DNA of 33,830 bases from Plebeiibacterium sediminum. Lineage in GTDB: Bacteria; Bacteroidota; Bacteroidia; Bacteroidales; Marinilabiliaceae. Made by a program: the position numbers and the translations under genes. Location of the stretch: positions 1 to 33,830 of the forward strand of contig NZ_JAPDPJ010000063.1 in the NCBI RefSeq assembly GCF_026013605.1, read 5' to 3'. The notes beneath the pieces were generated by a model. The model did no database searches, was not told the origin of the DNA, and saw only the letters and a list, made by a program, of their open reading frames with translations. Positions 15,676 to 25,185 of this stretch are shown in pieces; position 1 is the stretch's first letter, and every line of letters begins with the position of its first letter.

Positions 15676-16062
15676 ATGATTTATATTGTTGTATTAATTA
15701 TAGTAGCTCTTATTATAGCCTGGTTTGTATCAAATAAGGTTAAAGGTAAGGATGAAGTTGAAGAAGAGGGGAGAGAGGTTCCTGCTGATTGTTGCGGTGC
15801 ACATGAAGTTTGTGAGGCTGATAGCTTGTTGAGTTCGAGTGATAATATAGAATATTATAATGATGAAGAACTGGATAGGTTTAGAGGAGTTACTCCCAAA
15901 GGCTATTCAGATGAAGCCATAGAGGAATTTAGAGACGTTTTGTATACGCTAAAAGAAAGGGAGGTAGCAGGTTGGATGAAGAGTATTCAGTTGCGACAAA
16001 TTCAGTTGCCAGAAATCATTAGAGAAGAAGCTTTAATGATTGTTGAGGAAAGAAGAGTGTAA
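15676..16062 (+). CDS. Small membrane-anchored protein with CCGAHEVC motif
   Basis: The 128-residue protein has one N-terminal membrane anchor (about residues 2-19), an acidic linker (KDEVEEEGREVP), then a compact motif ADCCGAHEVCEAD with three Cys and a His. The C-terminal part reads EEFRDVLYTLKEREVAGWMKS and ends with PEIIREEALMIVEERRV. The Cys/His set could bind a metal. The C-terminal order is reminiscent of a conserved hypothetical family in Bacteroidota, but no function is known. The ATG at 15676 lies only a few bases after a TAATTTCG element, so the transcript may be nearly leaderless. It faces ilvE across a shared terminator. Confidence 0.75.
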   Translation: MIYIVVLIIVALIIAWFVSNKVKGKDEVEEEGREVPADCCGAHEVCEADSLLSSSDNIEYYNDEELDRFRGVTPKGYSDEAIEEFRDVLYTLKEREVAGWMKSIQLRQIQLPEIIREEALMIVEERRV

Positions 16063-16082
16063 GATAGAATGATAATAATAGA

Positions 16083-16112
16083 AAAGGCGGAGTAAACAAT
16101 TACTCCGCCTTT
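16083..16112. terminator. Bidirectional intrinsic terminator between 15676 gene and ilvE
   Basis: A perfect 13-bp stem, AAAGGCGGAGTAA (16083-16095) with TTACTCCGCCTTT (16100-16112), has an ACAA loop. It is symmetric with T or A runs on each side, so it can end both convergent transcripts. Confidence 0.92.
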
Positions 16113-16130
16113 CTTTGTATGGTCTTTTAG

Positions 16131-17150
16131 CTATTCAATAATAGTAACCCAACCATGAGTGTCAGGTTCATCACCATATTGGATGCCTCTAAGTTTGTTG
16201 TATAATTTTGTGCAGGTAGGACCAGCAACATTAGGATCTCCAAATGTGTAAGAAATATTCTTATCAATATCATCAATCTCACCAATAGGACTAATCACAG
16301 CTGCCGTACCACAAGCTCCAACTTCATCAAATTCGCTTAGTTCCTCGAGTAAAATTCGACGTCTTTCAATTTCAAGCCCCATGTCTTCGGCTAATTGAAT
16401 CAAACTCATATTTGTAATACTAGGAAGTATTGATTCAGAAAGTGGTGTAATATATTTGTTGCCTTTAATTGCAAAGAAGTTAGCAGGACCAGCTTCGTCA
16501 ATATATTTATGTTCTTTACTATCTAAGTATAATACTGAAGAATAACCACCATCATGGGCAATTTTTCCAGCACGCATACTAGCAGCATAGTTTCCACCAA
16601 CTTTTAAATGTCCTGTACCATGAGGAGCAGCTCTGTCAAAGTTTCTGCTGATCATTTGCTTTGTAGGTTTAAAGCCTTCTTTAAAATAAGGACCTACTGG
16701 AGTTACAAATACAATAAAAGTATATTCTTCAGATGGAGAAACACCAACTTTAGGACCTGACCCAATTAATAAAGGACGAATGTATAAAGCAGCTCCTGAC
16801 TCATAAGGAGGAACATAATCAAGATTGAGCTCAACAGCGCGGACGACAGCTTTAGTGAAAAGTTCAGTAGGAACCGGTTGCATTAAGATTCCATTGGCAG
16901 AGTTTTGGAGTCTTTTTGCATTTTCATCCATTCTAAAGATTCTAATTTTGCCATCTTTACCTTTAAATGCTTTCAGACCTTCAAAAGCTTCCTGACCGTA
17001 ATGAACACATGTTGCTGCCATATGGATTGTTAACGCTTCAGAAGTTGTTTCTTCTAATTCGCTCCATTGGCCATCTTTGTAGTAGCTTCGTACGTTATAA
17101 TCTGTTTTGATATAACTGAACGACAGTTTTGCCCAATCAATTTTGCTCAT
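16131..17150 (-). CDS. ilvE: Branched-chain amino acid aminotransferase
   Basis: IlvE is a PLP enzyme that interconverts branched-chain amino acids and their 2-oxo acids. The PLP lysine is K183 in GHLKVGGNYAAS. Other class IV landmarks are HYGQEAFEGLKAF, ALYIRPLLIGSGPKVGV, YIDEAGPANFF and EVGACGTAAVISPIGEI. The length of 339 residues fits the type II (fold IV) enzyme. It is a single gene ended by the bidirectional terminator at 16083-16112. No nearby ilv or leu genes are present. Confidence 0.95.
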   Translation of the reverse strand: MSKIDWAKLSFSYIKTDYNVRSYYKDGQWSELEETTSEALTIHMAATCVHYGQEAFEGLKAFKGKDGKIRIFRMDENAKRLQNSANGILMQPVPTELFTKAVVRAVELNLDYVPPYESGAALYIRPLLIGSGPKVGVSPSEEYTFIVFVTPVGPYFKEGFKPTKQMISRNFDRAAPHGTGHLKVGGNYAASMRAGKIAHDGGYSSVLYLDSKEHKYIDEAGPANFFAIKGNKYITPLSESILPSITNMSLIQLAEDMGLEIERRRILLEELSEFDEVGACGTAAVISPIGEIDDIDKNISYTFGDPNVAGPTCTKLYNKLRGIQYGDEPDTHGWVTIIE

Positions 17151-17303
17151 GAAACAATGATTAATAAATAAACTAATATGATTTTACCAGTATAAATCTA
17201 AAATGTTTTTCACAATATAAATATGATGAATCACAACTTTAGATATATTCTTACAAATGTCCGAATCCTTTTTTATTAAAAAAAGTTTGAATAGTTAAAT
17301 GAT

Positions 17304-17335
17304 TAAAAAAAAGCCGCATCTTTTTTGATGCGGCT
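17304..17335 (-). terminator. Intrinsic terminator after typA
   Basis: AGCCGCATC (17312-17320) and GATGCGGCT (17327-17335) form a 9-bp GC-rich stem with a T6 loop on the plus strand. On the minus strand it is followed by a T run from A17304-17311. It lies about 49 bases past the typA stop. Confidence 0.88.
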
Positions 17336-17383
17336 CGCTGCTAACTCGAAAAACAGCAAATCAATAAATAATTTCTTAGTTAT

Positions 17384-19183
17384 TTATTGCTTTGCTAAAC
17401 GCTTCCGTTCATGTTCTTCAAGATATATTTTACGGATTCGTATGGCTTGAGGAGTTACCTCTACATACTCATCACCCTGAATATATTCTAATGCTTCTTC
17501 CAATGAGAAGATAATTGGTGGAGCTAATTTAACTTTTTCATCCGAACTTTGAGTACGCATGTTAGTCAATTTTTTCGTTTTGGTAATATTAATAGTTAAA
17601 TCACCTTCACGATTATTTTCTCCAACAACCTGTCCTTTATATATTTTTTCTTGTGGAGATACAAAGAATTTACCTCTGTCCTGAAGTTTATCTAATGCAT
17701 AAGGAATCGCAGCTCCGTCTTCCATTGCAATTAATGAGCCGTTTAAACGCTTGTTGATTTCTCCTTTGTAAGGTTGGAATTCAACAAAACGGTGGGCCAT
17801 AATAGCTTCTCCTGCGGTAGCTGTTAATAATGAATTTCTTAAACCGATAATACCTCTCGATGGAATATGGAATTCAATTACGATACGCTCTCCTTTGCGT
17901 TCCATGTTAAGCATTTCACCCTTACGTAACTGTACCATTTCAATGGCTTTACCAGAGTACTCGTCAGGTAAGTCAATAGTTAATTCTTCAACAGGTTCGT
18001 GCTTAATTGCTGCAATCTCTTTGATGATTACTCTAGGCTGACCAACTTGAAGTTCATAACCTTCTCTACGCATGGTTTCAATTAAAACCGACAAGTGAAG
18101 TACACCACGTCCGTATACGTTCCATGCATCAGCAGAACCGGTTTCTTCTACACGTAAAGCCAAGTTCTTTTCAAGCTCAGCATCTAATCTGTCTTTAATA
18201 TGACGAGAAGTTACAAATTTACCATCCTGACCAAAGAAAGGAGAGTTATTGATAGTGAAAAGCATACTCATTGTAGGCTCATCAATAGCAATAGGATCTA
18301 AAGCTTCTGGATTTTCAATATCAGCAACAGTATCACCAATATCAAAATTATCTAAACCGATAAGAGCACAAAGCTCACCACATTTTACTTCGTCAACTTT
18401 TGTACGTCCTAATCCATCAAAAACATTAATTTCTTTAATTTTTGTTTTTGAAATAGAACCATCTCTTTTTACTAAAGAAACTTGTTGGTTTGTTTTTAAA
18501 CTACCTCTATGAATTCTTCCAATCGCAATTCTACCAGTATAAGGAGAGTGGTCAAGTGAAGTAATTAACATTTGAGGAGTACCTTCATTTGGTTCCGGAG
18601 CAGGAATATTTTCAATAACCGCATCTAAAACAGGAGTGATATCTTCAGTTTGTTTTTTCCAATCAGTACTCATCCAGCCATTTTTAGCTGAACCGTAGAT
18701 TGTAACAAAGTCAAGCTGTTCTTCAGTTGCGCCAAGGTTAAACATCAGGTCGAATACTGCTTCCTGAACTTCTTCAGGACGACAGTTCTGTTTGTCAACC
18801 TTGTTAATAACTACAATTGGTTTTAAACCTAAACCAATCGCTTTTTGAAGTACAAAACGAGTTTGAGGCATAGGTCCTTCGAATGCATCTACTAAAAGTA
18901 GTACACCGTCAGCCATGTTTAAAACACGTTCAACTTCTCCACCGAAATCGGAGTGACCAGGGGTATCGATAATGTTAATTTTAGTATCCTTGTACATTAC
19001 CGAAACGTTCTTAGAAAGGATAGTAATACCTCTTTCTCTTTCTAAATCGTTATTGTCCATGATTAATTCACCAACTTCCTGGTGATCTTTAAAAAGTTTT
19101 CCGGCCAATAACATCTTGTCAACCAATGTAGTTTTACCGTGGTCAACGTGCGCTATAATTGCAATATTTCTTATATCCTGCAT
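17384..19183 (-). CDS. typA: Translational GTPase TypA/BipA
   Basis: TypA/BipA is a ribosome-binding GTPase involved in subunit assembly and stress adaptation. The G domain is intact: AHVDHGKTTL (G1), RGITI (G2), DTPGH (G3), NKVD (G4), and GSAKNGW (G5). The length from the chosen start is 599 residues, normal for the family. A longer frame starting at 19207 is rejected because its ATG overlaps the TACCTTTG promoter element (19205-19212); the ATG at 19183 begins the family sequence MQDIRNIAIIAHVDHGKTT. It has its own promoter and terminator. Confidence 0.97.
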   Translation of the reverse strand: MQDIRNIAIIAHVDHGKTTLVDKMLLAGKLFKDHQEVGELIMDNNDLERERGITILSKNVSVMYKDTKINIIDTPGHSDFGGEVERVLNMADGVLLLVDAFEGPMPQTRFVLQKAIGLGLKPIVVINKVDKQNCRPEEVQEAVFDLMFNLGATEEQLDFVTIYGSAKNGWMSTDWKKQTEDITPVLDAVIENIPAPEPNEGTPQMLITSLDHSPYTGRIAIGRIHRGSLKTNQQVSLVKRDGSISKTKIKEINVFDGLGRTKVDEVKCGELCALIGLDNFDIGDTVADIENPEALDPIAIDEPTMSMLFTINNSPFFGQDGKFVTSRHIKDRLDAELEKNLALRVEETGSADAWNVYGRGVLHLSVLIETMRREGYELQVGQPRVIIKEIAAIKHEPVEELTIDLPDEYSGKAIEMVQLRKGEMLNMERKGERIVIEFHIPSRGIIGLRNSLLTATAGEAIMAHRFVEFQPYKGEINKRLNGSLIAMEDGAAIPYALDKLQDRGKFFVSPQEKIYKGQVVGENNREGDLTINITKTKKLTNMRTQSSDEKVKLAPPIIFSLEEALEYIQGDEYVEVTPQAIRIRKIYLEEHERKRLAKQ

Positions 19184-19204
19184 AACGTAATAAAAATGAG
19201 GGTG

Positions 19205-19212
19205 CAAAGGTA
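19205..19212 (-). promoter_or_regulatory. -7 promoter element (TACCTTTG) for typA
   Basis: On the minus strand this is a textbook Bacteroidota TAnnTTTG element followed by CA, with a leader of about 18 bases to the ATG at 19183. The upstream -33 box is unclear. Confidence 0.6.
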
Positions 19213-19433
19213 GCGTTTATTTTGCTTTAAATGATTAAGTTCCTGTAAAAAGAGTTTTAAAAACTGTTGATTTAAGGGTTTTTAACCAAAATGTTTATTT
19301 GATTTTTATGATTTTGTCATTAGAGAAAGAATGACCATATTCTTCAGAGCTGCAGTTTTCTAGCAAGGATCTTATCTGTTTTATGCTCAATTTAAGAAAA
19401 GTATTTTGTATATGACTTTGGTTAAAGATAAAA

Positions 19434-19465
19434 AAAAGAGGAAAATGATCACATTTTCCTCTTTT
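19434..19465 (-). terminator. Intrinsic terminator after the SPFH gene
   Basis: A perfect 14-bp stem (AAAAGAGGAAAATG at 19434-19447 and CATTTTCCTCTTTT at 19452-19465) with an ATCA loop lies about 20 bases past the SPFH stop. The rest of 19184-19433 holds the typA promoter and AT-rich sequence; a 31-codon minus frame (19295-19390) lacks an ATG. Confidence 0.9.
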
Positions 19466-19485
19466 CTGAATTTATAATAACTAAA

Positions 19486-20805
19486 TTATTTTTTTGTAGT
19501 CTGTAATTGTTTTGCCATTGCAGCACCAATTAAACTTTCAAGTGGAGTGCCTCCTTTTGAATCTCCTCCAATAATCATGGTTTGCGGGAAATTGATTTTA
19601 GCAATTTCTGCAGCAACTTTTACATCGCGATCCAGTTCCATTTGGAGCTTAACTTCAGGAGTAATACCAGCTTGTACTTTTTTAGAAATTTCGTATGCTT
19701 CAGCATCTGCTGTTACTTTTTTCTTTTGAGCATTTAAACGTTCTGTTTCAAGTGCAATTGCGGCTAGTTTTTTATTGGTTTCTTCCTGCTTCAATTTGGT
19801 TTCGATAGCAATAAGAGCTTTAACCTGTTCTTTTTCCTGTGCAACACGTTCAGCAGCCTTATCTCTTTCTCCTTCAGCAATAATACGTTGTTGAGCATCT
19901 TTGGCAGTTTCAACTTTTTGTTGTTCTAACTGACGTTTTGCAGATTCATCACGTTGTGCTTCCAAACGCTGTTTAAATGTAGCTTCCAGTTCAATATTAT
20001 CAACTATTACCTGAGAAACAATAATCTTATTTTCGCTCAACTCATGTTTTATGCGTTTAGGAATCCCATTTTCTAATACCTTATTTACTTCATATGAAGT
20101 TTGTACTTCCTTTATTACACGGCTATCATCATCCTGAATATCGGAATAAACGGTATCACGGCGTTCTATTTTTTCAACAGCATAAGCACCACCTTTTAGT
20201 TGTTCTTCAAAAGCCTGTCTGAAACTTTGTGCTTCTCCTGAAATATAATCCTGAGCAGCAAACATATAAGCTGTGTTTACTAATTGCTCTTTTACAGTTG
20301 GTACTATTGTATTGTTAACCAAGTTGCTCATGGTTCTGAACTTTACAGCCAAATTTATAAAGCTTTCGGCATCGCGAGGTAATTCAAAACGTGTAGATAC
20401 ATAACCTTTTGCTGTTACCTGATCAATAAAACGTAATGGAATTGGTTTCATAATACCTTCCACTTCCTCTTCATCAATTTCAATACCTTCACCAATAACT
20501 TTAACGTCAATAAATTTTTGCCATTTATCAATTTTGGCAAATCCTCTCCACTTAATGCCCTGTTCCATTACCGCGCTCATATTACCAGTGGGAGATACCA
20601 ATAGGTAATTAAAACCTCTGTCGGCAAAAAAGAAAAGTGATTTTGTAAGCATTAGTATTATGCCAACTGTAATTAAAATGGTTCCATGTATTTTTTGAAT
20701 GCCTTTTAGCCATTCTGGAAATCGGCTATTGCTTTTTTCTATTTTAGATATTACAAAAGCAGCGAAACCTGCTAATAGCACTAAAAAGCCAAGAAATGTA
20801 ATCAT
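19486..20805 (-). CDS. SPFH/Band-7 family membrane protein
   Basis: This 439-residue protein has two N-terminal hydrophobic segments (about 2-20 and 41-60), an SPFH/Band-7 domain (about residues 70-270), then a long Lys/Glu/Gln/Ala-rich coiled coil (about 275-385, for example RLEAQRDESAKRQLEQQKVE). The C-terminal region contains PQTMIIGGDSKGG. Members form ring or scaffold assemblies on the membrane and often regulate membrane proteases. It starts 24 bp after the M16 metallopeptidase gene, so they are probably co-transcribed and ended at 19434-19465. The direct protease partner is inferred from position only. Confidence 0.9.
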   Translation of the reverse strand: MITFLGFLVLLAGFAAFVISKIEKSNSRFPEWLKGIQKIHGTILITVGIILMLTKSLFFFADRGFNYLLVSPTGNMSAVMEQGIKWRGFAKIDKWQKFIDVKVIGEGIEIDEEEVEGIMKPIPLRFIDQVTAKGYVSTRFELPRDAESFINLAVKFRTMSNLVNNTIVPTVKEQLVNTAYMFAAQDYISGEAQSFRQAFEEQLKGGAYAVEKIERRDTVYSDIQDDDSRVIKEVQTSYEVNKVLENGIPKRIKHELSENKIIVSQVIVDNIELEATFKQRLEAQRDESAKRQLEQQKVETAKDAQQRIIAEGERDKAAERVAQEKEQVKALIAIETKLKQEETNKKLAAIALETERLNAQKKKVTADAEAYEISKKVQAGITPEVKLQMELDRDVKVAAEIAKINFPQTMIIGGDSKGGTPLESLIGAAMAKQLQTTKK

Positions 20806-20829
20806 AGGTGTTTTGTTTTAAATTGTTTT

Positions 20830-23706
20830 TTAGTTAAATACGTCTTTTTTATCTAGTTCCTTAACATTACCAAATTGATGAAGCTTTTCGAAATCAATTC
20901 TTTTTTTGTCTCCAACAATCGTAATGATAATTTTTTTGTCTTTGATGTATTTGTTGTAGTAGGCTAATACATGATCAAAATTCATCTCATCCACCCTGGA
21001 ATATAGGAGTTTGTTTGGATCTTCATCACAACCAACATACTGCCAATAAGGAATGCTGTTGGTAATATTTCTAAAGCCAGGGCGTTTACTGTTCATGGAT
21101 TGTTTAATACTTTCCTTAATAATATCCATCCTTTCTGGTTTTTGTGGCATATTGTTGATTAAATCAACATAGGTTTCTAAAGCTTCAATCGTTTTATCGG
21201 CCTGAGTGCTCATAATGCCAGTGAAGAATGATGGGTGATTTTTTGAAAATGGTGTTTGACTGTATCCGTATGCGCTGTATGCTAATGATTTAAACTCTCT
21301 TATTTCCTGAAAAACCAGTGAGGACATATCTCCACTGAAATATTCATTGAATAATTTTTGATCCCAATAATCAGCAGTGTCATTTTTGTTACTGATCACA
21401 TATAAACTTATATGTGATTGAACGGCATTTTTATCATTGATAAAAAACACCTCGTTTTCAGTTGGTTTGATTTTATCTTTTACAAAATACCTATTACCTT
21501 TTTGTAGATGGGAAGTAAATGTTAATTGTTTAGTTGTGATACTCTTAAATTCTTCAGGAGATAAGTTTCCGCAATAATGTAGTTCGCAACTATTACTGAA
21601 TACGTTTTTAGTAAGAGCAATAAGACTGTCTAAAGAAATAGTTTTGATCTGTTTTGCAGTAATATCGTTAAGGTAATATGAATTTGTTTTGTATAATGCA
21701 TATTCATCAAGAGCTTCTGATTGTGAATCAAGATCCTTAAGCATCATTTTTTTATTCATTTTTCGGTCTCTTATTAGTTTTATCTTTTCAGAGTCTTTTA
21801 AAACCGGATCTGTAATAAGGTCATTTATTAGTTTTAATGTTGGATTAAAATTTTTCTCTAAACCAGATATGTGTAAAGTAAAATTAGTGCCATTAGCGTT
21901 GGCATAAAAATCAGCTCCTAACTTTTGTAATTCCTTTTTAAAATCAGAATAGGCAAACTCTTTGGTGCCGCAATAACTAATAATTTCGTCAGCTAAATCA
22001 TTTTCAATGTTTTCATTAGTGCCCGCATGAAATTTAATATTTAGCGAAAAAATATCATTAATAGGATTTTTTGATGTATAGTATTCGGCACATTCATTTA
22101 GTTTACCTTTATTAAAATCAATTCCTTCTTCTGTAAAATGAGGTATAACTTTTTCACTTGGCAATTCCTTAATCATTTTGGCATACTCCGATTTAGCTTC
22201 CGTGTTTTGTGGTTTTACTGGTTTGTATGCTGGCTTTTTGATCTTATCTTTTTTAGGAAAACCCATTTTTGAGTAAAATGCCAGGTAATTGTCACCATAA
22301 TACTTTTTAGCAGTCTCAATAATTTCATCTTTGGTTATGGCGTTTAAATGGTCTGCATATTTTATTTCATCGTCCCAATTTTTGTTGTACACAAAAGCAT
22401 CCATTAGTGCAATTGTTCTGTTTCTGCTATCTTCAATTTCTCTTTCTTTTTCAGAAATCATTTCAAGTTTAACGGCATCAATCAAGTCGTTATTAAAATC
22501 GCCTTGTTTTAATTTGTTTATTTTTTCCAGAATTAATTTTTCGGTTTTCTTTAACGACTGACCAAATAGTTTGGGAACCATGATAATAAGCGTACTTCCT
22601 AATTCCTCAAAATTCAGGTTTTCAACCTGTGCTTCCATTAATTCATTGTCATTAACAAGCTCGTCCAGTAATCCGGTATAGGAATAGTTGGATAATATCC
22701 TGTTACATAAATTAATTTTTAATTCATCAGGATGTCCTATGGGTACGGTTCTAAAACCTAGTACACCAACTTTTATAGGAAGTAATCTTTTATTGACCTG
22801 TTCTCTGCCATTAAAAGGTATTGCTTTTATCTCATCTTCCTGAGGTAAATCTTTGGCCTTCCAATCTCCAAATTTCTCTTCAATCATTGGTTTAACTGCC
22901 TTTGCATCAAAATCCCCTGTTAAAATTAATGCCATGTTATTAGGCACATAGTATTTTTCGTAATACTCACGCATCTTGCTTAATGAAGGATTTTTTAAAT
23001 GTTCCGCATACCCGATAACCGGATTTGCATAAGGCGTTTCCTGATATAGTTCTTTTAAAAGAGCTTCCAAAAATGAGCTAAACATATTGTCAGCATACAA
23101 GTTCTTTTCTTCGTAAACAGTTTCCAACTCTGACTGAAATAATCGGAAAACCGGATTTTCAAATCGATGAGAGTATATTTCCAGCCATTTTTCCATTTCT
23201 GTTTGTGGAAATGAGTTTAGATAACCGATATATTCGTAACCTGTAAAAGCATTTAAATCTTGCCCTCCCATTTGACTGATAATTCGATCAAATTCATTGG
23301 GTATTGCATAGTCAGATGCCTCAAGGGAAAGTTGATTAATCTTTAATTGTATGGTTTCTCTTTCTTTACTATCTGTGGTCTGTCCTAATTTGTCGTATTG
23401 AGCTGCAATACTATCTAAATATACTTTTTCTTTAGTATAATCAGTTGTCCCAATTTTGTCAGTTCCTTTAAACATGATATGTTCAAAGTAATGGGCAATA
23501 CCAGTAGCATCCTGAGGATCTCTTTTACTTCCTCCTTTAACAGCAACCATTCCCATTACAGAAGAGGTGCTATGATCTTCGTTTAGATAAATTGTAAGTC
23601 CGTTAGCTAAAGTATATGTTTCAACTTTTAGAGCCGAAGGAATTTCTTTAGCGTTAATACTAATGTAAAACAGACAGAATAAGGTGATTAAAGTTTGTTT
23701 GAACAT
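20830..23706 (-). CDS. Secreted M16 (pitrilysin-like) zinc metallopeptidase
   Basis: The 958-residue protein starts with a signal peptide (about residues 1-19, hydrophobic core LITLFCLFYISINA). The inverted zinc motif HYFEH (H72, E75, H76) is intact, with the distal ETVYEEKN near residue 195 as the likely third ligand. The N-terminal half is the active M16 domain; the C-terminal half (from about 520) is the inactive M16 domain that closes the chamber. M16 enzymes degrade or process short peptides, here probably in the periplasm. A well-formed promoter (23893-23923) lies about 190 bp upstream. The SPFH gene follows after 24 bp. Confidence 0.93.
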   Translation of the reverse strand: MFKQTLITLFCLFYISINAKEIPSALKVETYTLANGLTIYLNEDHSTSSVMGMVAVKGGSKRDPQDATGIAHYFEHIMFKGTDKIGTTDYTKEKVYLDSIAAQYDKLGQTTDSKERETIQLKINQLSLEASDYAIPNEFDRIISQMGGQDLNAFTGYEYIGYLNSFPQTEMEKWLEIYSHRFENPVFRLFQSELETVYEEKNLYADNMFSSFLEALLKELYQETPYANPVIGYAEHLKNPSLSKMREYYEKYYVPNNMALILTGDFDAKAVKPMIEEKFGDWKAKDLPQEDEIKAIPFNGREQVNKRLLPIKVGVLGFRTVPIGHPDELKINLCNRILSNYSYTGLLDELVNDNELMEAQVENLNFEELGSTLIIMVPKLFGQSLKKTEKLILEKINKLKQGDFNNDLIDAVKLEMISEKEREIEDSRNRTIALMDAFVYNKNWDDEIKYADHLNAITKDEIIETAKKYYGDNYLAFYSKMGFPKKDKIKKPAYKPVKPQNTEAKSEYAKMIKELPSEKVIPHFTEEGIDFNKGKLNECAEYYTSKNPINDIFSLNIKFHAGTNENIENDLADEIISYCGTKEFAYSDFKKELQKLGADFYANANGTNFTLHISGLEKNFNPTLKLINDLITDPVLKDSEKIKLIRDRKMNKKMMLKDLDSQSEALDEYALYKTNSYYLNDITAKQIKTISLDSLIALTKNVFSNSCELHYCGNLSPEEFKSITTKQLTFTSHLQKGNRYFVKDKIKPTENEVFFINDKNAVQSHISLYVISNKNDTADYWDQKLFNEYFSGDMSSLVFQEIREFKSLAYSAYGYSQTPFSKNHPSFFTGIMSTQADKTIEALETYVDLINNMPQKPERMDIIKESIKQSMNSKRPGFRNITNSIPYWQYVGCDEDPNKLLYSRVDEMNFDHVLAYYNKYIKDKKIIITIVGDKKRIDFEKLHQFGNVKELDKKDVFN

Positions 23707-23892
23707 TGGTTAAATTTTAAATATAAGTTTGAATTTGTTTTCTTTGGGTGTATTGTGAAGATAATTTAAAACAGTCAGGAACTGACAAATTATGAATAGT
23801 TTAGTTAATAGCATAAGGTTATTAAAGTTGGTTTATAGCAGTAAATATCTCTTAAATAAAAAGAGTTTATGTTCAATGGTAATTAAATGAAT

Positions 23893-23923
23893 CAAATATA
23901 ATTATTTGGATTAAAAATTCAAA
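23893..23923 (-). promoter_or_regulatory. Bacteroidota-type promoter (TTTG-N19-TATATTTG) for the M16-SPFH operon
   Basis: On the minus strand, TTTG (23920-23923) is followed by 19 bp and TATATTTG (23893-23900). This is the best match to the -33/-7 consensus in the window. The predicted leader is long, about 180 bases, with no other gene in 23707-23991. Confidence 0.6.
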
Positions 23924-23991
23924 TATTTGAACAAAATGATTAAATAATGAATGCTTTTTAATTGCATAATGTATTGTTAGAATATAGTATT

Positions 23992-25152
23992 CTAAATGAT
24001 TTTTTGCTTGGTTAAGTGGTAGGCTTTAATTTTGTTTGAAGCATCTTTAATTGTAATATCAAGAAACTCTTTATTCAATTCCGTCCTTATCAAAGATGAT
24101 ATCTCACATTTACTTTTATTTTGTAATAACTTTTTAATATCAAAATTATTTAATGTTAATATCTTGTCACCAAGTTTGATTCCGTTTTCTTCAGCAGATG
24201 AATTATTCCATAAAAAAGATATGATTATATCACTATCTTGATAATCAAATTTGAAACCGTATGTATAGAAATGACTACTTGTAAAATTTTTACTTATTTG
24301 CTTCAAATACATTTTCTTTTTAGGGAAATCAAATATAGTTTCAAAATAGTTGAAAAATTCAGTGCCAATACTCCATATTTTATCATTACTCACGAATGCT
24401 ACAGGATCTTTAATTGAAAAATTTCCAATTTTAAATTCTTCAACTTTAATTGCTTTACAACACGTGTCTTTGGTTAAAATTGTCTTAGCTACAACTCCCA
24501 TTCCTTCAATAGAATTAACAATTGGGATGTAATCTAGGAACATGTTATTAACTTCTAGAAATCCATTGTAACCTGTATCAAATAAGGATGTTGCAATAGG
24601 AAGACCAAATTTCACTTCAATAAAAGGATTATCTTTATATATAATATTAAGCTTTGAAAATTCATCAATATTAGAGAAATCAGATAGTTTAGTAGTGATA
24701 TAAAGACTAGATTCTGTCAATTTACAAATATATTTCCGAAGTATATCTCCTCCAATAATACCAACAATATTGGGGACGGATACGATATCTAAGTTATTAT
24801 TATCCCAAATATCTACTTTATGCTTTGGGGTAACAAGTTCCCCTAGTGAAATATTTAATACCGCTTCGCCAACAATTATTTGTTGCATATTTGTACCATC
24901 AGCGTATTTTGTTACTTTCTTTTTATATGATAGATTTGTCAATTCAACAATGCTAGAATTTATTACAGATACCTCTGTTCCTGTATCTATTAGAAATCTA
25001 CCATTAATAGGAATGTTATTTATAGAAATATTTGTAGCAAAGTATAAACCATTTTCCTTGTGAATGCTAATCTTGTATGGCGTTGCAAAACAAGTTAGTT
25101 CAAGTAGTAAAAAGCCTAATAATGTTGTAATTAATTTTATTGGATTATTCAT
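23992..25152 (-). CDS. Two-motif aspartyl protease with C-terminal PDZ-like domain
   Basis: The 386-residue protein has an N-terminal signal segment (about 6-23). There are two retropepsin-type catalytic sites: GRFLIDTGTEVSVI (D56-T57-G58) and TSLFDTGYNGFLEV (D192-T193-G194). This gives both halves of an aspartic protease active site in one chain. The hydrophobic-Gly motif IIGGDIL near residue 132 supports the first lobe. The C-terminal region (about 290-375) reads like a PDZ domain (SSAEENGIKLGDKILTLNNF). The substrate is unknown; the signal suggests extracytoplasmic action. The gene stands alone, not obviously in an operon with M16. Confidence 0.82.
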   Translation of the reverse strand: MNNPIKLITTLLGFLLLELTCFATPYKISIHKENGLYFATNISINNIPINGRFLIDTGTEVSVINSSIVELTNLSYKKKVTKYADGTNMQQIIVGEAVLNISLGELVTPKHKVDIWDNNNLDIVSVPNIVGIIGGDILRKYICKLTESSLYITTKLSDFSNIDEFSKLNIIYKDNPFIEVKFGLPIATSLFDTGYNGFLEVNNMFLDYIPIVNSIEGMGVVAKTILTKDTCCKAIKVEEFKIGNFSIKDPVAFVSNDKIWSIGTEFFNYFETIFDFPKKKMYLKQISKNFTSSHFYTYGFKFDYQDSDIIISFLWNNSSAEENGIKLGDKILTLNNFDIKKLLQNKSKCEISSLIRTELNKEFLDITIKDASNKIKAYHLTKQKII

Positions 25153-25185
25153 TTGGATAAAGATTATTTGTTTAATAGGTGTAAA

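Noticed and set aside
19184-19207. Longer typA with eight extra N-terminal residues
   Set aside because: Its ATG overlaps the -7 promoter element and the extra residues do not resemble the family.
19295-19390. A 31-codon minus-strand frame with protein-like sequence
   Set aside because: It has no ATG, no promoter element, and is too short; it may be a remnant but is unsupported.
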